A stretch of DNA of 64,000 nucleotides from Holophagae bacterium (lineage in GTDB: Bacteria > Acidobacteriota > Holophagae > Acanthopleuribacterales > Acanthopleuribacteraceae), in assembly GCA_030429565.1 (NCBI GenBank), contig JAUIFE010000020.1, positions 89,898 through 153,897 of the forward strand. The letters are read 5' to 3'. Positions 1-9,323 of this stretch are shown here, piece after piece. How positions within the stretch are numbered: position 1 is the stretch's first letter; every line of letters starts with the position of its first letter. The notes beneath the pieces are model-generated. The model worked only from the letters and a program-made list of their open reading frames with translations. It did no database searches and was not told the DNA's origin. The translations under genes and the position numbers were made by a program.

Positions 1-79
1 AACCCGATTAGCCGTTTTTTTTCAAGGAATTGGATGGTTGTCGCGCATGAAAACCAGCATTCGCTTTGGGGTTCAAAGG

Positions 80-1390
80 TTACAAGGTGTCTAGATCTGC
101 GAACAATCGGCCGACGCCGACCGCCCTTTTCGACGCACCTTCGACCGGCTTGGTGTGGTGGGTCAGAATTTCTTGTTTAAGGCCCGACGCCGTCCACGCG
201 CGACCTTGCGCCATGTACTTCTCCAACACCAACGCGGCAAAACCCGCCACCACCGCCGTGGCGGCCGAAGTGCCACTCTGACAACCGACCAAGGTTTCCC
301 TAGGCGGATTTGGCACGAGCTTGCCGTTTGCGTCTCGTGGCGCCGGCAGAGTTGACATCATGGCCACGCCGGGTGCCGCCAAATCGGGTTTATCCAGGCC
401 GTAAGGGGTGGGACCATGGCTCGAGAAAGCGGCCGGTCGCGGCGGATCGGTTGCGACGGCACCCACGGTTAAGGCCAAGGCGGCATTACCCGGGCAATTT
501 AGTTCACAGGAGCCCGCAGGTAGCAAACAATGGTTGTTACCGGCCGCCGCAACGACCAAGATATTTTCCAATAATACCGCGTTATTTACAGCAGTACAGA
601 GAGTGCAACGCCCTTGGTTACAGGTCCAACCATGCCCAACCGCAAGGCTTGTCGGCAAGTGATTAAAACCCAAACTGAGCGATATGATGTGCGCGCCCAA
701 ATCAAGCGCGGCGTCGATGCCGCGCGTCACGGCAGCGTGGTTTCCCATACCGTCGGCTTGAAGCACCTTAACATTCAGCAAGTCCACAGCGGGAGCCAGA
801 CCACAAAGAGCAGGATCCCGTGATGCAATTAACCCGGCACAGAAGGTGCCGTGCGCGCCGGGAACAGCGGTTGACTCACCGCAGGTTTCCAGCGAGGTGC
901 AAACCTGCAGCCAGGGATGATCACAATCAACACCACTATCAAGCACGGCAAGGCGGACACCTTGACCGGTCCACCGAGCAGGCCGACGCGGCCATATCGG
1001 CAGATTTACCGCCGCCGGCCGTGCCGTCTGCACCACCTGTCGGGCGGGGTCTAACTCAATCCAAGCGATTTCCTTTAGCGGTTGTAGCTTTTGAATTTGG
1101 GGCACGGTGAGGTAGGCACTAAAGGCGTTGGCGATGGGCGACAAGTGCAGCCGACAACCGGTCAACACGGCGATTTTCGCTTGCACGGGTTCCGCCTCGC
1201 GCTGCACTCTGCGCCGATAGATTCGCCAAGGTTCGCTGCCGACAGGCCGCATCCGTGGGACTTGTAACACAATGGGTAGGGTTTCTTGTGCGACACATGC
1301 CGCCACGGCAAGATTACCCTGAGAACGCGGCCGCGATAGCCGGGCCGCGTCCCTTATTTGGCATTTCAAAAGCATTCCCAGCTCAGCCAT
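80..1390 (-). CDS. Subtilisin-like serine protease (peptidase S8)
   Basis: A 436-residue subtilase. The catalytic triad is visible: Asp151 in LDSGVD, His180 in GAHGTFCAG and Ser375 in SGTSAATA, with the oxyanion-hole Asn285 in AAAGNN, so it should be an active endopeptidase. Residues about 70-120 resemble an I9-type propeptide (inference). There is no hydrophobic signal peptide at the N-terminus, yet the protein has about 15 cysteines, several clustered at 257-299, which is unusual for a cytoplasmic protease. The ATG at 1390 is preceded by AAGGAG at ideal spacing, so the start is secure. It is transcribed alone, downstream of and parallel to the PpiD-like gene but separated from it by a terminator. 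Substrate unknown. Confidence 0.9.
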   Translation of the reverse strand: MAELGMLLKCQIRDAARLSRPRSQGNLAVAACVAQETLPIVLQVPRMRPVGSEPWRIYRRRVQREAEPVQAKIAVLTGCRLHLSPIANAFSAYLTVPQIQKLQPLKEIAWIELDPARQVVQTARPAAVNLPIWPRRPARWTGQGVRLAVLDSGVDCDHPWLQVCTSLETCGESTAVPGAHGTFCAGLIASRDPALCGLAPAVDLLNVKVLQADGMGNHAAVTRGIDAALDLGAHIISLSLGFNHLPTSLAVGHGWTCNQGRCTLCTAVNNAVLLENILVVAAAGNNHCLLPAGSCELNCPGNAALALTVGAVATDPPRPAAFSSHGPTPYGLDKPDLAAPGVAMMSTLPAPRDANGKLVPNPPRETLVGCQSGTSAATAVVAGFAALVLEKYMAQGRAWTASGLKQEILTHHTKPVEGASKRAVGVGRLFADLDTL

Positions 1391-1571
1391 AACATCTCCT
1401 TAGAGGACAAATTAAGAAGCCTGAAAAACACGGCCCCTCACTTTATTGACCCCGCCAAAAGCGCAAAACGCCTCATCGAAGATGAAAGTTTTTTCCAAAA
1501 AGTGACCGCCACAATACACGCGGGCCACGAAAAACCCACCCAAGCAGCGGCTCGACTTAGCCTAGAAATGA

Positions 1572-1601
1572 AAAAAGCCACCCGGTGAGGGGTGGCTTTT
1601 T
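1572..1601 (-). terminator. Rho-independent terminator after the PpiD-like gene
   Basis: An 11-bp stem (AAAAGCCACCC / GGGTGGCTTTT) closes a short loop and is flanked by A and T runs on both sides, so it can work in both directions. It lies 22 bases beyond the stop of the PpiD-like gene and separates it from the subtilase gene. Confidence 0.85.
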
Positions 1602-1623
1602 AAGGGAAACCGGAAAAGGCGGT

Positions 1624-3555
1624 TTATTGAGCGCGACCAACGGCTTCAAGCAAGGCGTTTTCCGCGTTTTTCTTGGGGTCATACTGGGCACGACGTTCGA
1701 AAAGGTAGGCACCGAGAAGGTCGCCGCCATTTTCGTTTTGAATGCGCTCAACAATCTCAAAGCGTTTTTCTTTGAGGTCGTCCATGTTGACGTCTTCTTT
1801 GGCCTTGAGGCGAACCAAAACGTAGTTGGTGCTGCCGAAAGCTTCGAATTCGCGCTGTTCCAAGAACTCGCCTTCGGCAAGCGGGAAAAGATCATCGTTG
1901 AAGTCGACGTCATTGCGAATTTGGAAAGGCACGCCGTTGGCGTTGACAGAACCGGTCGTCATGATCATGTTGTCCTTAAGCCATTCACGATCGCCTTTAA
2001 GCTCGCGCAAGGTTTTTTCTGGTGCTTTGCCGGCGGCGGCCACCATCTCGTCGAAAAACTTGAGGATGAATTCTTTTTCGGCCAAGGTTTTGGCCATTTT
2101 GCTAACGCGTGGTTTGTTGGTTTCCAAATCCAAGGTTTGGCCTTCGCGGGTGGCAACCCACATCATCACGATTTGACCACCGGGGATTTGGACAGCGGGC
2201 GAAATATCGCCTTCTTTTTCCAAGGTAAAAGCGGCGTTGCGAGCAGCGGCGGCACTTTTGAGCGTGGGGCCCATTTCAGCGGTGGGATCGTTGTCGAAGA
2301 ACAATGACTCTTGAACGGTCACCTCTTGCTTGGCGGCGGCGGCTTCGAAACCTTCGCTTTTGGCCAGCTCAACAAAGTTGGCGACCTGAGTGCTCATGGC
2401 TTCGCCGGCGAGACGACCCTTGAGTTCGCTTTCAACGGCTTGGCGCACGTCCTCAAATTCGGGCAGCGACTCGGCTTGGAAAGCGGTACGTTGAATGATG
2501 TGGTAGCCAAACTGAGTTTTGACCGGTGCGGAAATGTCCCCGTCGGCACTCAAAGCAAAAGCGGCTTGGGTAAAAGGCGGCACCATGCGGTTGCGATCAA
2601 AGAAACCCAAGTCACCACCGCGGGAAGCGGTTGAATCGTCAGAAAACTTTTTGGCGGCTTCGTCAAAAGCCATGCCGTCAGCCAAGGCTTTTTGCGCTTC
2701 GGCAATTTTTTTCTGGGCGTCTTCATCAGACAAGAAACCTTCACCGGTTTTCACCAAAATGTGGCTGGCTTTCATCTGTTCAGGTTTGCGGTAACGCTCG
2801 ATGTTTTCATTGTAGTGCTGGAGCGCTTTCTCATCGCTGACGGTGAGCTCGGAACGAAGATCGTTCAGCAACCAACTGACAAATTTAACTTGACGCTGTT
2901 CACCAGTGACAAATTCGGAAGGGTTCGCTTCGACCAACTGCTTGAGTTGGGCATCGTCCAGCTTAACTTCGTTGGTGACGTGGAAGTTGCGAAGCGCGAT
3001 GTATTCGAGAGTGACTTTGCGGTTTTCTTCGGAAAAGCGCTTTTGAACTTCATCCTCGGAGACGTATGCGCTGTTGGCAAAAATTTGGCGAAACTTGTCG
3101 CCGAGCAGGGCTTGGTCGCGCAGGTACTGCTCGTAAGCGGTAACCGGCATGCGGTATTGGCCGCGAATATAGCGCGCATAGGCGTCGTTATCGGCGTAGT
3201 TGCCGTCGGCACCGGTCCGAATACGAATGATAAGGTCACGTAATTCGTCATCGGAAACGGTCATATCGAGCGCTTCGGCGCCGTCTTGAAGGATGGCTCC
3301 CTGGACCAGGTTGGACACGACAAATTGATCGACTTGCGCTGCTTCCATACCCCGAAACTGATTTCGAATGTTGATTTCCTGGATGAGTGCATCTCTACGT
3401 TTAATGGTGGTAGACCCGATCGTTGCAATCGTATCACCCTGAGCTATGGGAGGAGCTTCCCCGAAGGAAAAGAGAACGTAGCTACCCATGGCGACACACA
3501 CCAAAACGATGATGATGTTGCGGGCAGTTTCATTTTTTCGCATGAACTTTAGCAC
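1624..3555 (-). CDS. PpiD-like membrane-anchored parvulin peptidyl-prolyl isomerase
   Basis: A 643-residue inner-membrane foldase of the PpiD/SurA type. One transmembrane segment lies at about 13-31, after a short basic N-terminus, followed by a SurA-like chaperone region (about 45-160) and one PpiC rotamase domain at about 262-357 (MKASHILVKT at its start, GGDLGFF in the middle, FGYHIIQ at the end). The C-terminal 280 residues match the extended PpiD layout. PpiD-type proteins help newly exported polypeptides fold at the periplasmic side of the Sec translocon. The start is GTG at 3555 with GAGGAG eight bases upstream. It is a single-gene unit ending at a strong terminator. Length is close to the usual 620-650. 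Confidence 0.9.
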   Translation of the reverse strand: MLKFMRKNETARNIIIVLVCVAMGSYVLFSFGEAPPIAQGDTIATIGSTTIKRRDALIQEINIRNQFRGMEAAQVDQFVVSNLVQGAILQDGAEALDMTVSDDELRDLIIRIRTGADGNYADNDAYARYIRGQYRMPVTAYEQYLRDQALLGDKFRQIFANSAYVSEDEVQKRFSEENRKVTLEYIALRNFHVTNEVKLDDAQLKQLVEANPSEFVTGEQRQVKFVSWLLNDLRSELTVSDEKALQHYNENIERYRKPEQMKASHILVKTGEGFLSDEDAQKKIAEAQKALADGMAFDEAAKKFSDDSTASRGGDLGFFDRNRMVPPFTQAAFALSADGDISAPVKTQFGYHIIQRTAFQAESLPEFEDVRQAVESELKGRLAGEAMSTQVANFVELAKSEGFEAAAAKQEVTVQESLFFDNDPTAEMGPTLKSAAAARNAAFTLEKEGDISPAVQIPGGQIVMMWVATREGQTLDLETNKPRVSKMAKTLAEKEFILKFFDEMVAAAGKAPEKTLRELKGDREWLKDNMIMTTGSVNANGVPFQIRNDVDFNDDLFPLAEGEFLEQREFEAFGSTNYVLVRLKAKEDVNMDDLKEKRFEIVERIQNENGGDLLGAYLFERRAQYDPKKNAENALLEAVGRAQ

Positions 3556-4206
3556 TTGAAAAACTCCTCAGGTACCTCGGTCACATTAACCGAGCACCGG
3601 TTTATGGCTGCTCTAGTGAATGGCTGCGGACGCCCACTCCGGCCAAGAGGCCAAAAGGAAGGGGGCTCAAATAACGCTCACGCATCAGATCCCTTAATGT
3701 AAAGAAAAGAACCCGGCGACGTTGAGAAGGTCCGCGGCGCCCTTGCACTAGCAGGATGGTTTCGGACACAAGATCGGTATTATAGAGCGCTTGTCAAGGC
3801 ATCGCAACGGTGGAGTGCGTGAGAAATGCGGTAAAAACGCGAAAGGTGCTCCTCGCAAACCAGATGGCGGGGGATAAAGCAGAACAAGAGCCGAGTTGCA
3901 TAAGATGGATCACCGAACCGAGCGCGACTCCATGCTAGTTTGTCTCTGAGCGACAGGACCCGAAGGCGGCGACAGTTGCCAACAAGGCTTGCCCGTGAAA
4001 GCAGCCGCCGAGAAAACCGCGTGGTCGTCGTCAAAGCAGTCAAAAGGCCGCGTGATTTCCCGATGAGCATGATTGTTTTCATTGCCGTACCATATCTGCT
4101 AAGATAGCCGCCGAGCACACCTGTAAATCATTGGCATCAAAAGCCAAGTCTCGCCCCCCTCAAGTCAGCGATTCGCGATAAATTCCTCCATTCAGGATGT
4201 TTTGAG
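3556..4206. other. Intergenic region without a recognised gene (651 bp)
   Basis: This is the divergent space between the PpiD-like gene and the FecR-like gene. A 112-codon open frame on the minus strand at 3780-4118 has Arg/Leu/Ser-rich, low-complexity content and no good ribosome binding site, so I do not call it a gene. I saw no RNase P, tmRNA or 6S signature. It must hold promoters for both flanking genes, but no convincing -35/-10 pair stands out. Confidence 0.5.
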
Positions 4207-5640
4207 ATGAAGGCTAAAAAGATCAATATAACCTCAACTGAGATAAAAAAATGGGCTGTTTTCGGCATCGTTTTGTTGGGGCTGGTTTTGGTTTATTTAG
4301 CATTGTTCAACCCAAAGGGTGAAAAAGAAGCCCGCGAGGTTGTTGAACGGGCGCAAATTGCCCTACAAGAAGCGCGGGTCGCGGTGCAAACCCAAGCCGA
4401 CAACGCGCCCAACCTCAGCCTGGAACAATCGGAAAAAGCGCTAGAAAAAGCGCAAAGTTTGCTGATCGAAAGCGATTACAACAGCGCCCAGCGCGAAGCG
4501 CAACGCGCTTTGCGCTTTGCACAAAGCGTGTTAGACCAGTACGACCCCAAGCAAACGCTGAAGGCCAAAGTGACCATCGGTGATTTTGCAGGCGGCGTGA
4601 TGATCCGAAAGAATGCGCAGAGCGATTTTAAAAAAGCCAATCGCAACACGGTCCTGGAGCTAGGCGACCGCATTCGCACGCAAAATGACGGCGCCTGTCG
4701 CGTCGTCTTCCTGGAAGGCATGCGCATCCTCATGGAGCCCAGCAGCCTGATTAAAATTGACGAGTCGTTTCGTGGCGCGAAAGAGAAAAGCTTGCTGAGC
4801 CTGTTTTCGGATCGCGGCAGCTTAGAAGTCAGCACCAATGATCTCGGCCAGGGTCGCCGCGCCACCATTTCCACCGAGTTTACCCAAGCTTCGGTTTACA
4901 GCAACACCGAGCTTTACCATCAGGTGGAACAAGACATCACGACGCTGTTTGTGCGTCAAGGCCGCGTGGAAATTCAGGCAGGCCGTCAGACCGTCAATCT
5001 GGTGAAAGACCAAGGCGTCGTTATTCGTCGCGATCAACCCGGCGAAGAAGTTTTAGCCCTGTTACCATCACCCAAACCGACCAGCCCGACCAACTTCGAT
5101 TCATTCAAGGCCAACGCCAACAACTTCGCCAAGGTTAACTTCACGTGGGACGCGGTGCCCGGCGCCAATGCGTACCATCTGGAAGTGAGCCGCGATCCCT
5201 ACCTGCTCACCCTGGTGGAAGAACGGGAAAGCTTCCCGGGACAACGGGTCAGCATGCCCAACCTTCAGCCTGGCACCTATTATTGGCGCCTCACCAGCCA
5301 AAGCACGTCCGGGAAACTGGGCATGCGCAGCCAAATTCGCGAGTTCACGGTGACCGAAAGCACCCAAACCCGTGAAGTGAGCAATGTCGACAATGCACCA
5401 CCGTCACTCACCGTCACCAAGGTCAGTGTGCAGGGCTACCTGGTGATCGTCCAAGGCAAAACCGAGCGCGACGCCCTGGTTCGAGTCAATGATGAAAAAG
5501 CGTTGGTCGATGACCGGACCGGCGACTTTTCTCACGCGACCACCATGCCGGGTCGAGGTATTTACACGATCAGCGTGGTCTCTGAAGATCGCGCCGGCAA
5601 TCGCAGCTACAAACCGCAAAAGGTGCAAATCAACGAATAA
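4207..5640 (+). CDS. FecR-domain membrane-anchored protein with Fn3-like C-terminus
   Basis: A 477-residue protein with one N-terminal transmembrane helix (about 17-34), then an Ala/Glu/Gln-rich helical segment (about 38-110, probably coiled coil), a FecR-like beta domain (about 118-250, including GDRIRTQNDGACRVVF and RQGRVEIQAG), a fibronectin-III-like domain (about 305-385, WDAVPGANAYHLEVSRDP and LQPGTYYWRL) and a last Ig-like domain. In this layout FecR domains are thought to bind envelope or polysaccharide partners rather than signal to an ECF sigma factor; no sigma gene is nearby. It lies just upstream of the GAF-GGDEF gene and is probably cotranscribed with it, which suggests an envelope component tied to c-di-GMP output (inference). 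Confidence 0.8.
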   Translation: MKAKKINITSTEIKKWAVFGIVLLGLVLVYLALFNPKGEKEAREVVERAQIALQEARVAVQTQADNAPNLSLEQSEKALEKAQSLLIESDYNSAQREAQRALRFAQSVLDQYDPKQTLKAKVTIGDFAGGVMIRKNAQSDFKKANRNTVLELGDRIRTQNDGACRVVFLEGMRILMEPSSLIKIDESFRGAKEKSLLSLFSDRGSLEVSTNDLGQGRRATISTEFTQASVYSNTELYHQVEQDITTLFVRQGRVEIQAGRQTVNLVKDQGVVIRRDQPGEEVLALLPSPKPTSPTNFDSFKANANNFAKVNFTWDAVPGANAYHLEVSRDPYLLTLVEERESFPGQRVSMPNLQPGTYYWRLTSQSTSGKLGMRSQIREFTVTESTQTREVSNVDNAPPSLTVTKVSVQGYLVIVQGKTERDALVRVNDEKALVDDRTGDFSHATTMPGRGIYTISVVSEDRAGNRSYKPQKVQINE

Positions 5641-5663
5641 CGCTTGGCAATGAGGTGTCCGTT

Positions 5664-6983
5664 TTGAAACACGGTCCCATTTTACTAGTTACCGATTCGA
5701 AATACCTCCTTGCGAAGAACATTACCGGTGTGCTCAGTGCGAGCGAATTTAGCCCGCACCATCTCACCACCGCCGCTGCGACCTTGATCGACCACAAGTT
5801 GCCAACCGACAAACGCGACGAAATTACCGCGATTTGTATCGGACACTGCCATCCCTTTTTCCTTTATCACTTGCCACGCCGACCGGCCGAAGAGCAGCGC
5901 CGCGAACAACACGAGGTCACCCTTACTTTTCTGCACAATCACAACGAAGCGGAGCAGGTACCGCCATCGCAGGAAACGATTGATAAAATTCACCTCAAGA
6001 CCCTGATTGACATCATCACCACCACCAACTCCCTGCTGCAGCCCGAAGACGTCATGCACACGGTGATGAAGCGCATCCACGAACTGATTACCTGTGAAGC
6101 TTGGTCGGTGCTGATTCTCGACGAACACCACCCCGACACGTTGCGCTTCGCGGCGGCGTCCGGCCCCTCCAAAGAGAAACTGCACGATCTCCAAATCCAA
6201 TTCGGCAAAGGGATTGCCGGCTGGGTCGCCAAACATCGCCAACCACTGATCGTGAACCAAGCCCAAGAGGACCCACGCTTTCTAAGTAAGATAGATAAAA
6301 ACACCAATTTTCAGACGCGCAACATCTTGTGTGCACCGCTCATCAGTCGTGGGCGCACCCTGGGCGTTATCGAAATGATCAACCGTGACGACAAAAACGG
6401 CTTTAGCGAAAACGATTTGGAACTGGTGCAAATCCTGGTCAACCCGGCAGCGGTCGCCATTGAAAACGCCTTCTTGTTCCAAAAAGCGCAAACACTGACC
6501 ATCCAGGACGACCTCACCAAACTCTACAACTCGCGCCATCTCAACCAGTGTCTCACTACCGAGATCAAACGCGCGCGGCGACTCAACCGACCGCTGAGTT
6601 TGGTTTTTTTAGATCTCGACGGCTTCAAAGCCGTCAACGACAAGTTTGGTCACCTCCAGGGCAGCCAATCGCTGATCGACATCGCCAAAATCATCAATGA
6701 ATGCGCGCGTGACACCGATATTGCCGGCCGCTGGGGTGGCGACGAATTCATGCTGATCCTGCCGACAACGGACACCGAAGGCGCGGTCATCGTCAGCGAA
6801 CGGATTCGCGACCGCATTGAGAGCTACCGCGTGCACGATCTCGCCATGAGCGCATCGATTGGCATCGCTTCGTTTCCAAACCACGGCCACCACAAAGAAG
6901 AACTGATGCAATTAGCCGACAAAGCAATGTACCGGGTCAAAGAAAGTGGCAAAAACGGGATATTGGTCGCCGGCGATCTTTAA
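5664..6983 (+). CDS. GAF-GGDEF diguanylate cyclase
   Basis: This protein makes the second messenger c-di-GMP from two GTP. Order: an unassigned N-terminal region of about 110 residues, a GAF sensor domain (about 125-265, with FGKGIAGWVAKHRQP), and a GGDEF domain with an intact RWGGDEF signature near residue 358. An inhibitory-site RxxD (RDTD) sits just before it, so product inhibition is expected. No transmembrane segment is visible; it should be cytoplasmic. I prefer the TTG at 5664 because GAGGTG lies about six bases before it; the in-frame GTG at 5655 overlaps that Shine-Dalgarno sequence. It follows the FecR-like gene by about 20 bases and probably shares its transcript. The ligand of the GAF domain is unknown. 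Confidence 0.9.
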   Translation: MKHGPILLVTDSKYLLAKNITGVLSASEFSPHHLTTAAATLIDHKLPTDKRDEITAICIGHCHPFFLYHLPRRPAEEQRREQHEVTLTFLHNHNEAEQVPPSQETIDKIHLKTLIDIITTTNSLLQPEDVMHTVMKRIHELITCEAWSVLILDEHHPDTLRFAAASGPSKEKLHDLQIQFGKGIAGWVAKHRQPLIVNQAQEDPRFLSKIDKNTNFQTRNILCAPLISRGRTLGVIEMINRDDKNGFSENDLELVQILVNPAAVAIENAFLFQKAQTLTIQDDLTKLYNSRHLNQCLTTEIKRARRLNRPLSLVFLDLDGFKAVNDKFGHLQGSQSLIDIAKIINECARDTDIAGRWGGDEFMLILPTTDTEGAVIVSERIRDRIESYRVHDLAMSASIGIASFPNHGHHKEELMQLADKAMYRVKESGKNGILVAGDL

Positions 6984-7084
6984 TTCGCAAACCAAACGGC
7001 ACTGAGGCACGTAGGATTCCCTAACGCGTCCTATCATCGATTCCCGTCACCCTCGTGCTTATGTTCGCGAACAAAGGATTTCTC

Positions 7085-7321
7085 ATGACTCACTTTGAAC
7101 GTTTCGGCGCCGGTTTTATGTTGGCGTTCACCGCCCTTTTTCTTGCGGCAACCCAGTGGATCGACGTCGCTTGGTACGTCACCTTATTGGGCACCCTTTT
7201 TGCCGGCTGGCTCGGTTGGGCGGCGGGAACAGCCACCGCCATTCTTCGCGACAAGCCTCCCGGTCAACCTCAAGGAAACAGCCGTCACGAAGAGATTGAG
7301 ATCAGCAGCGCCAACGTCTAA
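7085..7321 (+). CDS. Small two-helix membrane protein
   Basis: A 78-residue protein with two hydrophobic segments (about 8-22 and 25-45, with WAAGTATAIL at the end) and a hydrophilic, charged tail. I do not recognise a family. The ATG at 7085 has AAAGGA about six bases upstream; an in-frame GTG at 7055 lacks such a site. Its stop codon overlaps the stop region of the convergent histidine-kinase gene by four bases. Possible roles such as a membrane adaptor for the neighbouring regulators are speculation. Confidence 0.55.
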   Translation: MTHFERFGAGFMLAFTALFLAATQWIDVAWYVTLLGTLFAGWLGWAAGTATAILRDKPPGQPQGNSRHEEIEISSANV

Positions 7322-8985
7322 GCCCTGGGTCCCCCGCGCGGAAAAACCATGGTGAAGGTGGTTCCCAAACCGTGGCCCTCACTGTTTGCGGTCAAAGCCC
7401 CGCCCATTTCGTCCATGGCCCGTTTGCAATAAGCCAAACCAAAGCCGTGACCGTCCTTTTTGGTAGTGAAGCCGTGAGAAAAAAGTTTGGCTTGCTGCTG
7501 GGGCGAAATGCCGACACCGGAATCAGTAATCGCTAATTTTACTTGGTCGTCGACGCGAAAAAGTTGTACGGTCAGCAAACGCGGCTCACAGTCAGCCATA
7601 GCCTCAACCGCATTTTTGACGAGGTTAATGAGGATGTGGGTCACCTTGGATTTGGGCAAGAACACAGGCTCGCGATAAGAATATTCTTTACCGACAACCA
7701 CGGCGGCATTTTCGATAAGGCTTTTTTGGATGGCGAGCACCTCGTCGGCCAAGTCGGCCAAGGAAAAGGATTCCAGCGGCTCTTTGCCTTTCGCATAACT
7801 CTGCTGCGAGATAACCGCGCTTTTCATGATCTCGATTTTCTCGGCAATCGCCTCGACTTCTTGCGCCACGGCAATGCGCTCACTCTCAATTTTGAGCCCC
7901 AACTGCAAGAGGTAATCGGGCAACATCCGACCCCGCGGATCGTCGGCCAAGTAGCGCGGAAGGTCGCTTAAATTCTCCTCAATCAGGCGATTGGCCAACA
8001 GAAGCTGCTTAATACGAGAATCGTTAATTTGGGAACGAACCTGGTTACAGGAGACCGACACACTGTTGAGCACGTTGGCGACATTGTGGAGGATGGCGGT
8101 CGCGACCTCGGCCTGATCAGCGGCTTTGGCATGAGCCTCGGCCAGCTTTTGACGCGCGCTGCTTTCCAAGTCCTCGTCGCGATCGACCTCGCGGCGGGCT
8201 TCCCGTTTCACTTCAACGGAAACCTTAAGGCGCGCAACCAATTCATCACGGGCAAAGGGTTTGATGAGATAGTCGGTCGCACCGGCTTGGAACAGGGCCA
8301 ACAAACCTTTTTGCTCATCCCTAGCGGTCAAGATAATGACCGGGATGCCGCGCATGCCCAATTCACGGCGAATTTTCCGACACAAAATATCACCGTTCAT
8401 TCCGGGCATTTCGAGATCGGTAATCACCATATCGATGGTTTCGTGACTGTCACAGAGAATGTCAAAAGCGGTATTGCCGTCGCCCGCCTCCAAGACTTTG
8501 AGCCCTTCCTCTTTAAGGCTGGACGCCAGCATGTTCCGAATGAACTTGCTATCGTCGGCAACCAACGCGGTAAGGCCGTGCAGCGGGCTTACCGGCCGCA
8601 AAATGCGATTAATGGTTTCTGCCAGTGTGCCGGGTTTAAAACCCTTGATGATGAAATCGGTCGCGCCTTTGTTAAAACTTTTAACACGACCTTCCAAGGA
8701 CTGGTTGGATGTCACAAAAACAACCGGAAGCACTTCGCGATTTTTGTCGGCCTTGCCAAAGTGGGCGGTAAACTCTTCCGAGCGCAAGTGTTCACAGGTT
8801 TCGTAGCCGTTCATATTGGGCATTTCGACATCGAGCACAACCAAATCGATTTGCTCTTCTTTGACGAGGCGTAAGGCGGCCAAACCGTCATGCGCCTCAA
8901 ACGTCCCATATCCGGCTTTGGACAGCTCTTTGGCGTACATCCTGCGGCAGACGCGACTGTCGTCGACTATAAGTACATTCATCAT
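7318..8985 (-). CDS. Hybrid regulator: two receiver domains plus histidine kinase
   Basis: A 555-residue soluble protein arranged receiver-receiver-kinase. Receiver 1 (1-125) has Asp52 in VVLDVEMPN and receiver 2 (about 139-258) has Asp190 in VITDLEMPGMNG with the usual Lys242-Pro. The kinase core follows a helical linker: His300 in ILHNVANVLNSV is the likely phosphorylated residue, and the ATPase domain shows NLVKNAVEAM, DSGVGI and GHGFGLAYCKRAM. The LHNxxNxLNS histidine box is shared with the propeller kinase at 22618-26010. With N-terminal receivers and no sensor, it probably integrates phosphate from other kinases. It starts at an ATG-ATG pair. The output partner is not visible nearby; the convergent GGDEF operon is a candidate. 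Confidence 0.9.
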   Translation of the reverse strand: MMNVLIVDDSRVCRRMYAKELSKAGYGTFEAHDGLAALRLVKEEQIDLVVLDVEMPNMNGYETCEHLRSEEFTAHFGKADKNREVLPVVFVTSNQSLEGRVKSFNKGATDFIIKGFKPGTLAETINRILRPVSPLHGLTALVADDSKFIRNMLASSLKEEGLKVLEAGDGNTAFDILCDSHETIDMVITDLEMPGMNGDILCRKIRRELGMRGIPVIILTARDEQKGLLALFQAGATDYLIKPFARDELVARLKVSVEVKREARREVDRDEDLESSARQKLAEAHAKAADQAEVATAILHNVANVLNSVSVSCNQVRSQINDSRIKQLLLANRLIEENLSDLPRYLADDPRGRMLPDYLLQLGLKIESERIAVAQEVEAIAEKIEIMKSAVISQQSYAKGKEPLESFSLADLADEVLAIQKSLIENAAVVVGKEYSYREPVFLPKSKVTHILINLVKNAVEAMADCEPRLLTVQLFRVDDQVKLAITDSGVGISPQQQAKLFSHGFTTKKDGHGFGLAYCKRAMDEMGGALTANSEGHGLGTTFTMVFPRGGPRA

Positions 8986-9323
8986 GGTAACGGCCTGTCA
9001 AAAAACACAAGCTCGGTCAAAGTCAGCGCAAGCTGTTGTGACCAAACTACTTTTTGATTCTCAGCGAGATTCGTTTCACGACGGAAAGCGGTGCCCCAAG
9101 CATAGCTCATTTACCCAAAAAAGTCACAGACTCGGCAAGTTTCCAGACCAAAAAGCGCGGTACGTATGGCCGATACGACCCACAAGTCCGGCACAAAATT
9201 CTGGGGCGCAAGCGAACACACAAACATGGGGTACGGACTTCTTTTCACAAGCCACCGCGCCCCAAAGCTTTGGCCAAAATCGACGCGGCGGATGGCACAC
9301 TTGGGCCCGAACCGCCATGGGGG
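8986..9323. other. Intergenic region without a gene (338 bp)
   Basis: This lies upstream of the receiver-kinase gene and downstream of the SAM hydrolase gene, both on the minus strand. Open frames crossing it are fragments without ribosome binding sites. I see no strong terminator, repeat or RNA signature; it presumably carries the promoter of the receiver-kinase gene. Confidence 0.4.

Noticed and set aside
3780..4118. 112-codon frame in the PpiD/FecR gap
   Set aside because: Low-complexity basic sequence without a start signal; more consistent with non-coding DNA.
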